DNA of 21,970 bases from Nonomuraea candida (GTDB lineage Bacteria; Actinomycetota; Actinomycetes; Streptosporangiales; Streptosporangiaceae). A program made the translations under genes and the position numbers. A model generated the notes under the pieces. It made no database searches. It was not told where the DNA came from and saw only the letters and a list, made by a program, of their open reading frames with translations. Of the stretch, positions 13,243 through 20,567 are shown piece after piece (position 1 is the first letter of the stretch; every line of letters starts with the position of its first letter). The stretch spans positions 1 to 21,970 of the forward strand of contig NZ_JOAG01000073.1 of the NCBI RefSeq assembly GCF_000725485.1, read 5' to 3'.

Positions 13243-13863
13243 GTGGACCTGCTCGCGTTACGCCGCGGCGATGAGACCGCCTTCCGCGAACTGGTGCGCG
13301 ACCTGAATCCCGCGCTGCTGAGGCTGGCCGTCGTCTACTCGCCCACCCGGGCGGTCGCCGAGGAGACCGTGCAGGAGACCTGGATCGCGGTGCTGCGCGG
13401 GATCGACGGCTTCGAGGGCCGGGCCACGCTGCGCACGTGGATCTGCCGCATCCTGATCAACATCGCGCGCCGCCGGGCCGCCTCGGAGAACCGGACGCTG
13501 CCGTTCTCCAGCTTCGCGGCCGACGACGAGGACGGGCAGCCGGTCATCCCTCCCGAGCGCTTCCTCCAGTCCGGCCCCTATGCCGGGCACTGGGCGACCC
13601 CGGTGCACGACTGGGCCGAGATCCCGGAGAGCCGGCTGCTCCAGCAGGAGTTCAAGGGCGTCGTCGCCGAGGAGGTGGCGCGGCTGCCCCCCACCCAGCG
13701 CATCGTGATCACCCTGCGAGACGTCGAGGGCTGGAGCACCGAGGAGGTGTGCGAGCTGCTCAACATCGAGCCGGGAAACCAGCGGGTGGCCCTGCACCGG
13801 GCCCGCCATCGCGTCCGGGCCGCGCTCGAACGCTACATGTCGCTCAAGACCGCCGAGCGATAG
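13243..13863 (+). CDS. ECF-family RNA polymerase sigma factor with a TTA codon
   Basis: 206 residues from GTG 13243. Region 2 spans about residues 8-78 (ETAFRELVRDLNPALLRLA, AEETVQETWIAVLRGI, LRTWICRILINIARRR) and region 4 about 140-200 (VARLPPTQRIVITLRDVEGW, STEEVCELLNIEPGNQRV, ALHRARHRVRAALE). The linker of about 50 residues (SSFAADDEDG to HDWAEIPE) is longer than in most ECF factors. Codon 6 is TTA (13258-13260), the rare leucine codon read by the bldA tRNA in streptomycetes. Gene order suggests the partner is the zinc anti-sigma at 12901, and it is a candidate activator of the adjoining operons. No clear ribosome-binding site precedes the GTG, which suggests translational coupling to the anti-sigma. 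Confidence 0.9.
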   Translation: MDLLALRRGDETAFRELVRDLNPALLRLAVVYSPTRAVAEETVQETWIAVLRGIDGFEGRATLRTWICRILINIARRRAASENRTLPFSSFAADDEDGQPVIPPERFLQSGPYAGHWATPVHDWAEIPESRLLQQEFKGVVAEEVARLPPTQRIVITLRDVEGWSTEEVCELLNIEPGNQRVALHRARHRVRAALERYMSLKTAER

Positions 13864-13969
13864 GCCCGGCGAACCCGATGTCAAAATCGCTGTAACGAAG
13901 CGCCCGCTCGTCCCCTCTGGACATGCATGGCAGATCGGTCTGCCGGTCTCTCCTGCTAGGGACGAAGGG

Positions 13970-14056
13970 ATGAACTTCCTTGACGACCACGGACAACGCC
14001 ACAGGGCAGGGAGCCGTCACAGAGAGCGGCTTCCGCGCATACCTCAAGATCATTAG
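13970..14056 (+). CDS. Possible 28-residue leader ORF overlapping the transporter start
   Basis: ATG 13970 with AGGGA at 13958-13962 begins a 28-codon Arg/His-rich frame (MNFLDDHGQRHRAGS...) that ends at TAG 14054-14056. It overlaps the first 25 codons of the transporter in another frame. It could modulate the downstream TTG start, or be chance. Confidence 0.25.
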   Translation: MNFLDDHGQRHRAGSRHRERLPRIPQDH

Positions 14057-15239
14057 AGCTCCGGGCATGAGCTCCTGGGCCTTCGTCGCGCTCTGCCAGC
14101 GGCTGCCCATCGCCATGTCGCCGCTGGCACTGGTCTACCTGGGCAACGAGGCGAGCTCGTCGTACGCCGTCGGCGCGCTGCTCGCCGGAGCCTTCGCGTT
14201 CGCCGAGGCGGTGGCCGCCGGCTTCATGGGCCGCCGCTTCGACCGCCGCCCCGCCGGGCCGGAGCTGCGGCTGGTGCTCGTCGTCCAGACCGTCGCGCTG
14301 CTCCTGCTCGCGATCCCGGTGCTCCTTCAGGGCGACGGCGTGCCCGTGTGGCTGATGGTCGCGCTGGCCGCCATCGCGGGCGGCGTCGCCTCCGGCGCGC
14401 ACGGCGGGCTGCGGGCGCTGCTGGTCCGTACCGTGGAGCCGTCGATCCACCACGCCGCGCTCAGCCTCGAAGCCACGATGACCACGCTGCTGTGGGCGAT
14501 CGGCCCGGCCGTCGTCGGCCTGGTCGCGCTGTTCACCGGCCAGGTCTGGCCGGTGGTCGTGATCGCGGCCGTCGCGGCGATCGGCGCCGTCGGCGCGGGC
14601 GCGCTGCGTGATCGCGGTCCGACGCCCGACGCGGCCGCCGAGAGCCGGCCGCGCGTCCGGATCTGGCGGCTGAGCTGGCCCGCCCTGGCCCAGGAGGGCG
14701 CCGTGATGCTGATCGTCGGCGCCGCCTACACCGGCCTGCCCTCGCTGCTCGAACAGGTCGGCACCAACCCGGAGATCGCCGGCCCGACCCTCGCCGTGTT
14801 CGCCGTCGCCGGTCTCATCGGCGGCCTGATCTACGGTAGCCGGCGCTGGCCGGGGGCCTACCGGACGCACAGTTTCGTCCTGGTGCTCGCCCTGACCGCG
14901 GTGAGCGGCCTGGCGGTGGTGTCGCCGGTCGCCGCGATCATCATCCCGCTGGTGGTCCTCGCCGGTTTCGCCGGAACGCCGGCGCTCACCGCCCGCGCCG
15001 CGGGCATCCAGGAACTCCTGCCCGAGCGGGTCTGGGCGACCGGGTTCTCCGGGCTGTACGCCGCGGGCGGCGTCGGCTTCGGGATCGCCGGCGCGGTCAT
15101 CGCGGCGCTGCTCGAGGGCGCGGGCATCCGCACGGCCATGCTCATCTGCCTCGCCATAGCCGTGCTGGCCACGATCGTGAGCGCGATCGCGGAATCGCGG
15201 ATGGCGAGCGCCGCGGCGAGACCCGTCCAAGCAAGCTGA
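13980..15239 (+). CDS. Major facilitator superfamily exporter
   Basis: 419 residues from TTG 13980, with GAAGGGA at 13964-13970; an internal ATG at 14067 (MSSWAFVAL) is an alternative. About twelve hydrophobic segments are visible. A short basic cytoplasmic loop after the second (GRRFDRRPAG) corresponds to the MFS loop 2-3 motif, and a central hydrophilic loop (RDRGPTPDAAAESRPRVR) separates the two halves. The family exports small molecules by proton antiport. Its position between the regulators and next to the biosynthetic operon suggests product export or self-resistance. The spacer from the sigma gene (13864-13979) may hold its own promoter. Confidence 0.85.
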   Translation: MTTTDNATGQGAVTESGFRAYLKIIRAPGMSSWAFVALCQRLPIAMSPLALVYLGNEASSSYAVGALLAGAFAFAEAVAAGFMGRRFDRRPAGPELRLVLVVQTVALLLLAIPVLLQGDGVPVWLMVALAAIAGGVASGAHGGLRALLVRTVEPSIHHAALSLEATMTTLLWAIGPAVVGLVALFTGQVWPVVVIAAVAAIGAVGAGALRDRGPTPDAAAESRPRVRIWRLSWPALAQEGAVMLIVGAAYTGLPSLLEQVGTNPEIAGPTLAVFAVAGLIGGLIYGSRRWPGAYRTHSFVLVLALTAVSGLAVVSPVAAIIIPLVVLAGFAGTPALTARAAGIQELLPERVWATGFSGLYAAGGVGFGIAGAVIAALLEGAGIRTAMLICLAIAVLATIVSAIAESRMASAAARPVQAS

Positions 15240-15348
15240 CCAGCAACAGACGAGGCTGATCGGACCAGACCGAGGGGCGGCCCCGCATACAAGCGAACCG
15301 GCTGCCGGAACGGCCCGGTCGAGATGCCGACCCTGTTAGGGGAGCAAC

Positions 15349-16320
15349 ATGCTTATCGATTCCACCAGACACTCACATAGCCCGGCCAACCTCTTCAGAA
15401 CAGCTCCGGACCCCATGACCGCGCCGGCGCCCGGCCTGCCCAAGCCGTGGGCGACCGAGACCGCGTTCACGGGACACCGGCCGACCGGAGCCCCGCTCAA
15501 CGGCAACCGGCCGACCGGAGCCCCGCTCAACGGCAACCGGCCGACCGGAGTCCCGCTGAACGGCAACCGGCCGACCGGAGTCCCGCTGAACGGCAACCGG
15601 CAGCCGCAGACCCTCAAGCGGCACCGGCTGAACCTGCTCGGCGCCTTCCAGCTCATCATGGACGGCCGCCAGGTCACCGTGAACCCCAGCGCGCAGCGGC
15701 TGCTGGCGGTGCTGGCCTGCTTCCGCAGGCAGGCCTCGCGCGCCGCGATCGCGAACGCCCTGTGGCCCGACAGCACGAGCTCCCGCGCACACACCAACCT
15801 GCGCACCCTGCTGTACCGGCTCCAGCGCGCCCAGCCGGGGCTCGTGCTGTCGACGCCGGCCGAGCTGCAGCTCGCGCCGGAGGTCCAGGTCGACATCGAG
15901 GGCAACCGCGCCATGGCGATCGCCGTGCTCAACACCCGTCCGGGGCAGGGCGGCCACCTGCTCGGCCGGGTGGAGTGGACGAACTTCGCCGAGGACCTGC
16001 TGCCGGGCTGGGAGGGCGAGTGGCTGAGCGATCACCAGCACAGCTACGCGCGGCTCCGGCTCGACGCGCTGGAGCGGCTGTCCGAGCTGCTCGTGCACGC
16101 CCGGCTGCCGGGGGCGGCCGTGCAGACCGCGCTCCTGGTCATCCAGGCCGACCCGTTCCGCGACAGCGCGCACGAGGCCCTCATCAGGGCCTACCTCGCA
16201 CAGGGCAACCGGCATGACGCGATCAGCCACTACGTGAGCTACGTGGAGTTGATGAGGAAGGAACTGGGGCTCGAACCCTCGGCCTCCCTCGGTGAGATGT
16301 TGTGGAGCCAGGCCGCCTGA
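15349..16320 (+). CDS. SARP-like transcriptional activator (winged helix plus BTAD) with repeat-bearing N-terminus
   Basis: 323 residues from ATG 15349, with AGGGGAG ending 4 bases upstream. After an 88-residue N-terminal extension, the OmpR-type DNA-binding domain runs from about 92 to 175 (LNLLGAFQLIMDGRQV, SAQRLLAVLACF, ANALWPDSTSSRAHTNLRTLLYRLQR). The bacterial transcriptional activation domain follows to the C-terminus (ALIRAYLAQGNRHDAISHYVSYVELMRKELGLEPS). There is no NB-ARC or TPR module, so this is a small SARP like ActII-ORF4. SARPs are cluster-situated activators, which supports this region being a dedicated biosynthetic locus. The extension contains four 10-residue repeats (RPTGAPLNGN, RPTGVPLNGN) at 44-83. 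A hairpin follows the stop. Confidence 0.9.
   Translation: MLIDSTRHSHSPANLFRTAPDPMTAPAPGLPKPWATETAFTGHRPTGAPLNGNRPTGAPLNGNRPTGVPLNGNRPTGVPLNGNRQPQTLKRHRLNLLGAFQLIMDGRQVTVNPSAQRLLAVLACFRRQASRAAIANALWPDSTSSRAHTNLRTLLYRLQRAQPGLVLSTPAELQLAPEVQVDIEGNRAMAIAVLNTRPGQGGHLLGRVEWTNFAEDLLPGWEGEWLSDHQHSYARLRLDALERLSELLVHARLPGAAVQTALLVIQADPFRDSAHEALIRAYLAQGNRHDAISHYVSYVELMRKELGLEPSASLGEMLWSQAA
15478..15597 (+). repeat. Four in-frame 30-bp tandem repeats in the SARP gene
   Basis: Exactly 4 x 30 bases, each encoding RPTG-[A/V]-PLNGN. Copies 1 and 2 share GCC and CTC variants while copies 3 and 4 share GTC and CTG, so the array looks like a duplicated pair that diverged and then each member duplicated again. 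Confidence 0.95.
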
Positions 16321-16343
16321 CCCGCCCCGTCGCCACTTTCGAA

Positions 16344-16379
16344 CACTGGTCCCGCAACCACTGGTCCCGCAACCACTGG
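16344..16379 (+). repeat. 15-bp direct repeat just before the SARP terminator
   Basis: Two perfect 15-mers (16344-16358 and 16359-16373) beginning CACTGG, followed by a third CACTGG at 16374 that runs into the hairpin. They start 24 bases after the SARP stop codon. Confidence 0.8.
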
Positions 16380-16405
16380 GCCGCGCCCGCCGGGCGCGGC
16401 CCAGT
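16375..16405 (+). terminator. Strong hairpin after the SARP gene
   Basis: Bases 16375-16388 pair perfectly with 16392-16405 (14 pairs, loop GCC). No U-tract. It separates the regulatory block from the FAD operon; 16406-16530 presumably carries the promoter of that operon, but I see no clear -35/-10 pair. Confidence 0.8.
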
Positions 16406-16530
16406 CGCGTGTCCGGGGCCTGTCACGCCCCTATCACGGCGCCGCCACGGGCTCCGTCCGACATTGGACATGTACCCCTTTGCCGCGTCGGAGCTGCGCG
16501 TTCCTCCCATTCAGACCAGGAGGGTGACAC

Positions 16531-18075
16531 ATGACGACACTGATCGATGTCCAGCGGCCCGTGGAGCGGACCGACCCCACAGAATCACCCCCGGCGCTCA
16601 TGAACGCCGACTGGTGGACCGATCGGATGGTGATGGACAGCGGCCTGTCCATGACCGACCGGCCCATCGTCAGCGTCGGCGGCGGGATAGGCTCGTTCGT
16701 CACGGTCGACTACCTGCGGATCGCGGGCCTGCCGCCGTCCGAGATCCGGGTGCTGTCCAACCTCAGCCATCCGTGGCAGACCTACGAGCACCTCGCCACC
16801 GTCTCGCAGATCGCGCTGGACGACCGGATCCGCTCCGACGCGGCCTCGCGACCGGACAACATCTGGGGCTTCCCCTCGTACGCGGTCTCGGAGGCCCTGC
16901 GCGAGCGGACCCCGATGCCGCTGCTGCAGATCCTCCTCGAACCCGTGTTCGCCGACTTCTACACGCCCCGGCTGCGCGACGTGCTGGACTCGATCGCGCG
17001 CGAGGCCCGGCGGATCCGGTACTGGGACATGCTGGAGCAGTGCGACGTGGAGTGCGTCCGCCGGCGGATCGGCGGCGGCTACTTCGTGCTCTACCGCGAC
17101 CGGCGGGTGCCCGGCTCCGCCTACCGGGTGGCGCGCTGCCGTGACGTGCACCTGGCGGTCGGCTACACCGGCCTGAACTTCCTGCCCGAGCTGCGCGAGT
17201 TCCGCGAGTCCGAGAACGACTTCCACCACGTGGTCAACGCCTACGAGGACCACGAGCACGTCTACCAGGCGCTGCGGCGGCGGGGCGGCACGGTGATCGT
17301 GCGCGGCGGCGGCATCGTCGCCTCCCGCGTGCTGGAGCGGCTGATCAGGGAACGGCTGGACCACGGCATGCCCACCCGGATCGTGCACGTGCTGCGGACG
17401 TACTTCTCCGGCGCGCACGGCAGGCAGGGCTGGGCCCGCCGCCGCGGCCACCACGGAACCGCCTACCAGGGCTTCAACTATCCCAAGTCCGTCTGGGGTG
17501 GCCAGCTCAAGGCCCAGATGCGGCGGCTGGACGACGACGCCAGGCGCCGCGTCTACGAGGACATCGGCGGCACGACCACGGCCTGGCGGCGGGAGTGGCA
17601 GCGCCAGCTCACCATCGCCCGCGAGCAGGGCTGGTACCGCGTGCTCAACGGCACGCCCGGCGACATGCGGCTCGACGGCGACATGGTCACCGCCGAGATG
17701 TGCGTGGCCGAGGGCACGCTCGAACTGCGCGCCGACTTCGTCATCGACTGCACCGGGCTCAACGCCGACGTGTCCGAGCACCGCGTGCTCGGCGACCTGC
17801 TCTCCCGCGGCGGCGCCAGGCGCAACGGCCTCGGCCGGGTCGACGTCGACCACCGGTTCGCGGTGCGCGGCGCCGACAACGGCATGGGACGCGTCTACCT
17901 GACCGGCGCCGCCGCGCTCGGCGGACCGTTCCCCGGCGTGGACACCTTCCTCGGCCTGCAGATCGCCGCCCAGGAAATCGTCGACGACCTGGCCAGGCGC
18001 GGACACTGCCGGCGGATGAACCCCATCTCGTCCCTGGCCGGCTGGCTGCGCTGGACCACCGGCCGGCCGATCTGA
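16531..18075 (+). CDS. FAD/NAD(P)-binding oxidoreductase-like protein
   Basis: 514 residues from ATG 16531, with AGGAGGG at 16517-16523. Two dinucleotide-binding motifs are visible: PIVSVGGGIGSF (residues 45-56, Gly50-Gly51-Gly52-x-Gly54) and GTVIVRGGGIVASRVLERL (252-270). A flavoprotein-style second motif reads VHLAVGYTGLNFLP (205-218), and FVIDCTGLN plus VYLTGAAALGGPFPG with an AAQEIVDDL helix lies towards the C-terminus. The layout resembles single-component flavin monooxygenases or pyridine-nucleotide disulphide-type oxidoreductases. No CxxxxC redox disulphide is visible. A 40-residue polar N-terminal extension precedes the first strand. Substrate unknown. It leads a tight operon with membrane, FHA, antiporter and DM13 genes, so a membrane-linked redox role is inferred. 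Confidence 0.75.
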   Translation: MTTLIDVQRPVERTDPTESPPALMNADWWTDRMVMDSGLSMTDRPIVSVGGGIGSFVTVDYLRIAGLPPSEIRVLSNLSHPWQTYEHLATVSQIALDDRIRSDAASRPDNIWGFPSYAVSEALRERTPMPLLQILLEPVFADFYTPRLRDVLDSIAREARRIRYWDMLEQCDVECVRRRIGGGYFVLYRDRRVPGSAYRVARCRDVHLAVGYTGLNFLPELREFRESENDFHHVVNAYEDHEHVYQALRRRGGTVIVRGGGIVASRVLERLIRERLDHGMPTRIVHVLRTYFSGAHGRQGWARRRGHHGTAYQGFNYPKSVWGGQLKAQMRRLDDDARRRVYEDIGGTTTAWRREWQRQLTIAREQGWYRVLNGTPGDMRLDGDMVTAEMCVAEGTLELRADFVIDCTGLNADVSEHRVLGDLLSRGGARRNGLGRVDVDHRFAVRGADNGMGRVYLTGAAALGGPFPGVDTFLGLQIAAQEIVDDLARRGHCRRMNPISSLAGWLRWTTGRPI

Positions 18076-18090
18076 GCGGGAGGACGAGAC

Positions 18091-18528
18091 ATGGTGCCGA
18101 CCCTGTTCGGGCGTATACAGACCCGGCTGTTCCTGCTGGCGCTGGTGGGCGGCGTGGTGACCGCGCTGGTGGCCCCGTTGCTTCCCGTCGACGCGCCGCT
18201 CGCCGTCCGCTACCAGGCCACGTTCGTGGTGCTGGGCGCGGTCGCGGTGCTCAGCCTCGGCTGGGAGTCGCTCTACCACCTGCTCATGCAGTGGCGCTGG
18301 GAGAAGGACTGGCCGACGCTGTTCGGCCTGGTCACGCTCCTGCCGGAAGGTCTGCTCGTCGGCTTCCTGGCCGTCACCGGACGACTGCCCGGCCTGCCGG
18401 GCCCGGTGCCGCCGGAGAGCTTCGTCCCGCACTTCGTGCTCGTCTGGCTGGCCGTCTGGCTGGTCGCCAACGGGCCGATGCGGGTGCCGTTCATCAGGTG
18501 GAGATTTCGAGGTGGAAGGTTGCTGTGA
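18091..18528 (+). CDS. Small four-helix integral membrane protein, function unknown
   Basis: 145 residues from ATG 18091, with GGGAGG about 8 bases upstream and 15 bases after the preceding stop. Four hydrophobic segments are visible at roughly 12-32, 40-58, 76-97 and 111-129, with basic residues at both ends (GRIQTR, RWRFRGGR). A conserved-looking loop YHLLMQWRWEKDWPTLFG lies between helices 2 and 3. I do not recognise a family. Its stop overlaps the next GTG (GTGA), so the two products are probably made together. It could be the membrane anchor or electron-transfer subunit for the oxidoreductase or FHA protein, but no heme-ligating His pair is evident. Confidence 0.8.
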   Translation: MVPTLFGRIQTRLFLLALVGGVVTALVAPLLPVDAPLAVRYQATFVVLGAVAVLSLGWESLYHLLMQWRWEKDWPTLFGLVTLLPEGLLVGFLAVTGRLPGLPGPVPPESFVPHFVLVWLAVWLVANGPMRVPFIRWRFRGGRLL

Positions 18529-19262
18529 AGACAGAAGAGCTGCTCGTGAAGACCGAAGAGCGCCCGGCCCAGGAGCCGGGCCCGCAACTCGACGAGGACG
18601 CGGTCGCCCGCCAGGAGCGCCTGGTCCTCCTGCTCGACGTGACGGACGGCCCCACCCGGCTGTCCGTGAGCGCGGGAACCCAGGTGGTGCTGTCCGTCCG
18701 GGCGGCCCAAGGCGGCGACGGCGCCGTGGTGGTCGCCGGCCCGGCGACCGTGACCGAGGCCCAGCCCGAGGAGACGGAGGCGGCGGCGGAGCGCGACCCG
18801 CTCACCGCAGGGGTGCGCTGCGCCAAGGGGCACTTCAACGATCCGATGCTGATCTACTGCGGGATCTGCGGGCTCGGCCTGACCCAGACCGGGCGGGAGC
18901 CGGTCCGCAGCATCCCGTCCTCGCTGGGCGTCCTCGTCCTGGACGACGGCACGACGTACCCGCTCAACCGCGACCACGTCTTCGGCCGCGACCCCGAGCA
19001 GGCGGAGGAGGTGCGGTCGGGGGAGGCGGCCCCGGTCCGCCTGACCGGCCCCACCGTGTCCGACCTGCACATGAAGATCAAGCTGGACGGCTGGACCGCG
19101 AGCGTGATCGACCTGAGCGGCGGGAACGGGCTGTTCCTGCGCGCCCCCGGCACCGGGACGTGGACGAGCGTGCAGGGCATGGACGGCATGGAACTGCCGC
19201 CCGGCGGGATCGTCTCGCTCGGCGGGCGCCAGCTCCGCTTCGACAGCCATCGCAAGCCATGA
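18525..19262 (+). CDS. Zinc-ribbon plus FHA domain protein
   Basis: 245 residues from GTG 18525, which overlaps the preceding TGA and has GGAAGG at 18514-18519. Residues 1-95 are acidic and low-complexity, with a small beta-strand region (LVLLLDVTDGPTRLSVSAG). Cys99, His103, Cys112 and Cys115 (RCAKGHFNDP, YCGICG) form a compact treble-clef or ribbon-like zinc site. The FHA domain runs from about 134 to 242, with FGRDP at 153-157, SDLHMKIKL at 179-187 (the Ser and His of the phosphopeptide-binding loop) and GGNGLFL at 199-205 (the Asn). FHA domains bind phosphothreonine, so a Ser/Thr kinase encoded elsewhere probably signals to this operon. Its stop overlaps the antiporter start (ATGA). Confidence 0.88.
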   Translation: MKTEELLVKTEERPAQEPGPQLDEDAVARQERLVLLLDVTDGPTRLSVSAGTQVVLSVRAAQGGDGAVVVAGPATVTEAQPEETEAAAERDPLTAGVRCAKGHFNDPMLIYCGICGLGLTQTGREPVRSIPSSLGVLVLDDGTTYPLNRDHVFGRDPEQAEEVRSGEAAPVRLTGPTVSDLHMKIKLDGWTASVIDLSGGNGLFLRAPGTGTWTSVQGMDGMELPPGGIVSLGGRQLRFDSHRKP

Positions 19263-20551
19263 ACGTCGTCATGATGCTGCTCAACGTCGCGGCGATCGTG
19301 CTGGTGGCCAAGCTCGCCGGCCGGCTGCTCGCCCGGCTCGGGCAACCCACCGTGGTCGGCGAGATCGCGGCCGGCCTCGCGCTCGGGGTGGTGCTGCACA
19401 GCACGGGCATGACCGCGTCCGTGCTCCCCGCCGACGTGAAGGTCTCGCTGGAGGCCGTCGCGACGGTCGGGCTGGTGCTGTTCATGTTCACCGTCGGCTG
19501 CGAGTGGGACCACCGGCTGCTGCGCAGCAGGCGGCGGACCGCCCTGACCATCTCGGCGACCACCACGCTGCTGCCGTTCGCGCTCGGCGCGGGGCTCGCG
19601 TGGTGGCTCGCGACGGGACCGTACGAGCCGGCCGAGCCGCTGGCGTTCGTGCTGTTCTTCGGGATCGCGATGTCGATCACGGCGCTGCCCGTCATGGCCC
19701 GGATCATCGTCGAGCGGCGGCTGTCCCACACCGTGCCCGGCGGGCTCGCGGTGACCGCGGCGGTGGTGACCGACCTGCTCGCCTGGGTGGCGCTGACCCT
19801 CATCGTGGCGCTGCGCGGCGACAACGAGCCGTGGAAGCTGCTGCTGACCGTCCCGTACGTGGCGATCCTGGTGTTCGGCGTGCGGCCGCTGCTCTCGGCC
19901 GTGCGTGCCAGATCGTCCGACCGGGGCGAGTTCGGCATCATCCTCGCCGGGCTCTTCCTGTCGGCGGCGGCCACCGAATGGCTGGGCGTGCACTACGTCT
20001 TCGGCGCCTTCCTGTTCGGCGCCCTGCTGCCGCGCAAGCACGAGGGCAGCGTGCGGCGGCACGTGGACGAGATCGCCCGGCTCTGCCGCACGTTCCTGCT
20101 GCCGATCTTCTTCGTGCTGGCCACGCTGGAGGTGGACCTGTCCGGGTTCGGCCTCGGCGAGCTGGGCGTGCTGGCGCTGATCCTGCTCGTCGCCATCGGC
20201 GGCAAGGCGGGCGCGGGCTACCTCAGCGCCCGCCGGTGCGGGCTGCCCCGCACCGAGGCCGGCACCGTGGCCGCGCTGCTCAACGCGCGCGGCGTGACCG
20301 AGCTGGTCGTGCTGCAGGTGGGGCTGCAGATCGGCCTGCTGACCACCCGGCTCTACTCGCTCATGGTCGTGATGGCCCTGGTCACCACGGCGCTCACCGG
20401 CCCGGTGCTCACCCTGCTGGGCGTGCGGCGCGTCCCCGTGGACGGGCACGCCGACGAGCCGGAGCCCATCCCCATTTCCGGGCCCGCACCAGGACCCGAA
20501 CCCGAACTCACACCCGGACGCGCGCAGGCCGACCTGCCGCGTGCCGCCTGA
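19259..20551 (+). CDS. CPA2-type cation:proton antiporter
   Basis: 430 residues from ATG 19259 with a 4-base overlap to the FHA gene. About twelve hydrophobic segments include signatures of the Kef/NapA group: LGQPTVVGEIAAGLALG near residues 28-44, FMFTVGCEWD near 80, FGIAMSITALPVMARI, and VVTDLLAWVALTLIVAL. The ion-binding pair at the last site is Thr-Asp instead of the Asp-Asp of electrogenic CPA2 exchangers, closer to the electroneutral Kef-like type. The protein ends in a Pro/Glu/Gly tail (SGPAPGPEPELTPG) rather than an RCK/TrkA-N domain, so nucleotide or FHA control would have to be in trans. The family exchanges Na+ or K+ for H+. Confidence 0.88.
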   Translation: MNVVMMLLNVAAIVLVAKLAGRLLARLGQPTVVGEIAAGLALGVVLHSTGMTASVLPADVKVSLEAVATVGLVLFMFTVGCEWDHRLLRSRRRTALTISATTTLLPFALGAGLAWWLATGPYEPAEPLAFVLFFGIAMSITALPVMARIIVERRLSHTVPGGLAVTAAVVTDLLAWVALTLIVALRGDNEPWKLLLTVPYVAILVFGVRPLLSAVRARSSDRGEFGIILAGLFLSAAATEWLGVHYVFGAFLFGALLPRKHEGSVRRHVDEIARLCRTFLLPIFFVLATLEVDLSGFGLGELGVLALILLVAIGGKAGAGYLSARRCGLPRTEAGTVAALLNARGVTELVVLQVGLQIGLLTTRLYSLMVVMALVTTALTGPVLTLLGVRRVPVDGHADEPEPIPISGPAPGPEPELTPGRAQADLPRAA

Positions 20552-20567
20552 CCCTGTAGGAAGAGTG

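Noticed and set aside
16585..18432. 615-codon open frame on the minus strand opposite the FAD oxidoreductase; similar long minus frames at 2416-4080 and 18854-20902
   Set aside because: They mirror plus-strand genes with clear motifs, have Arg/Gly/His-rich composition and no recognisable domains, as expected of antisense frames in very G+C-rich DNA.
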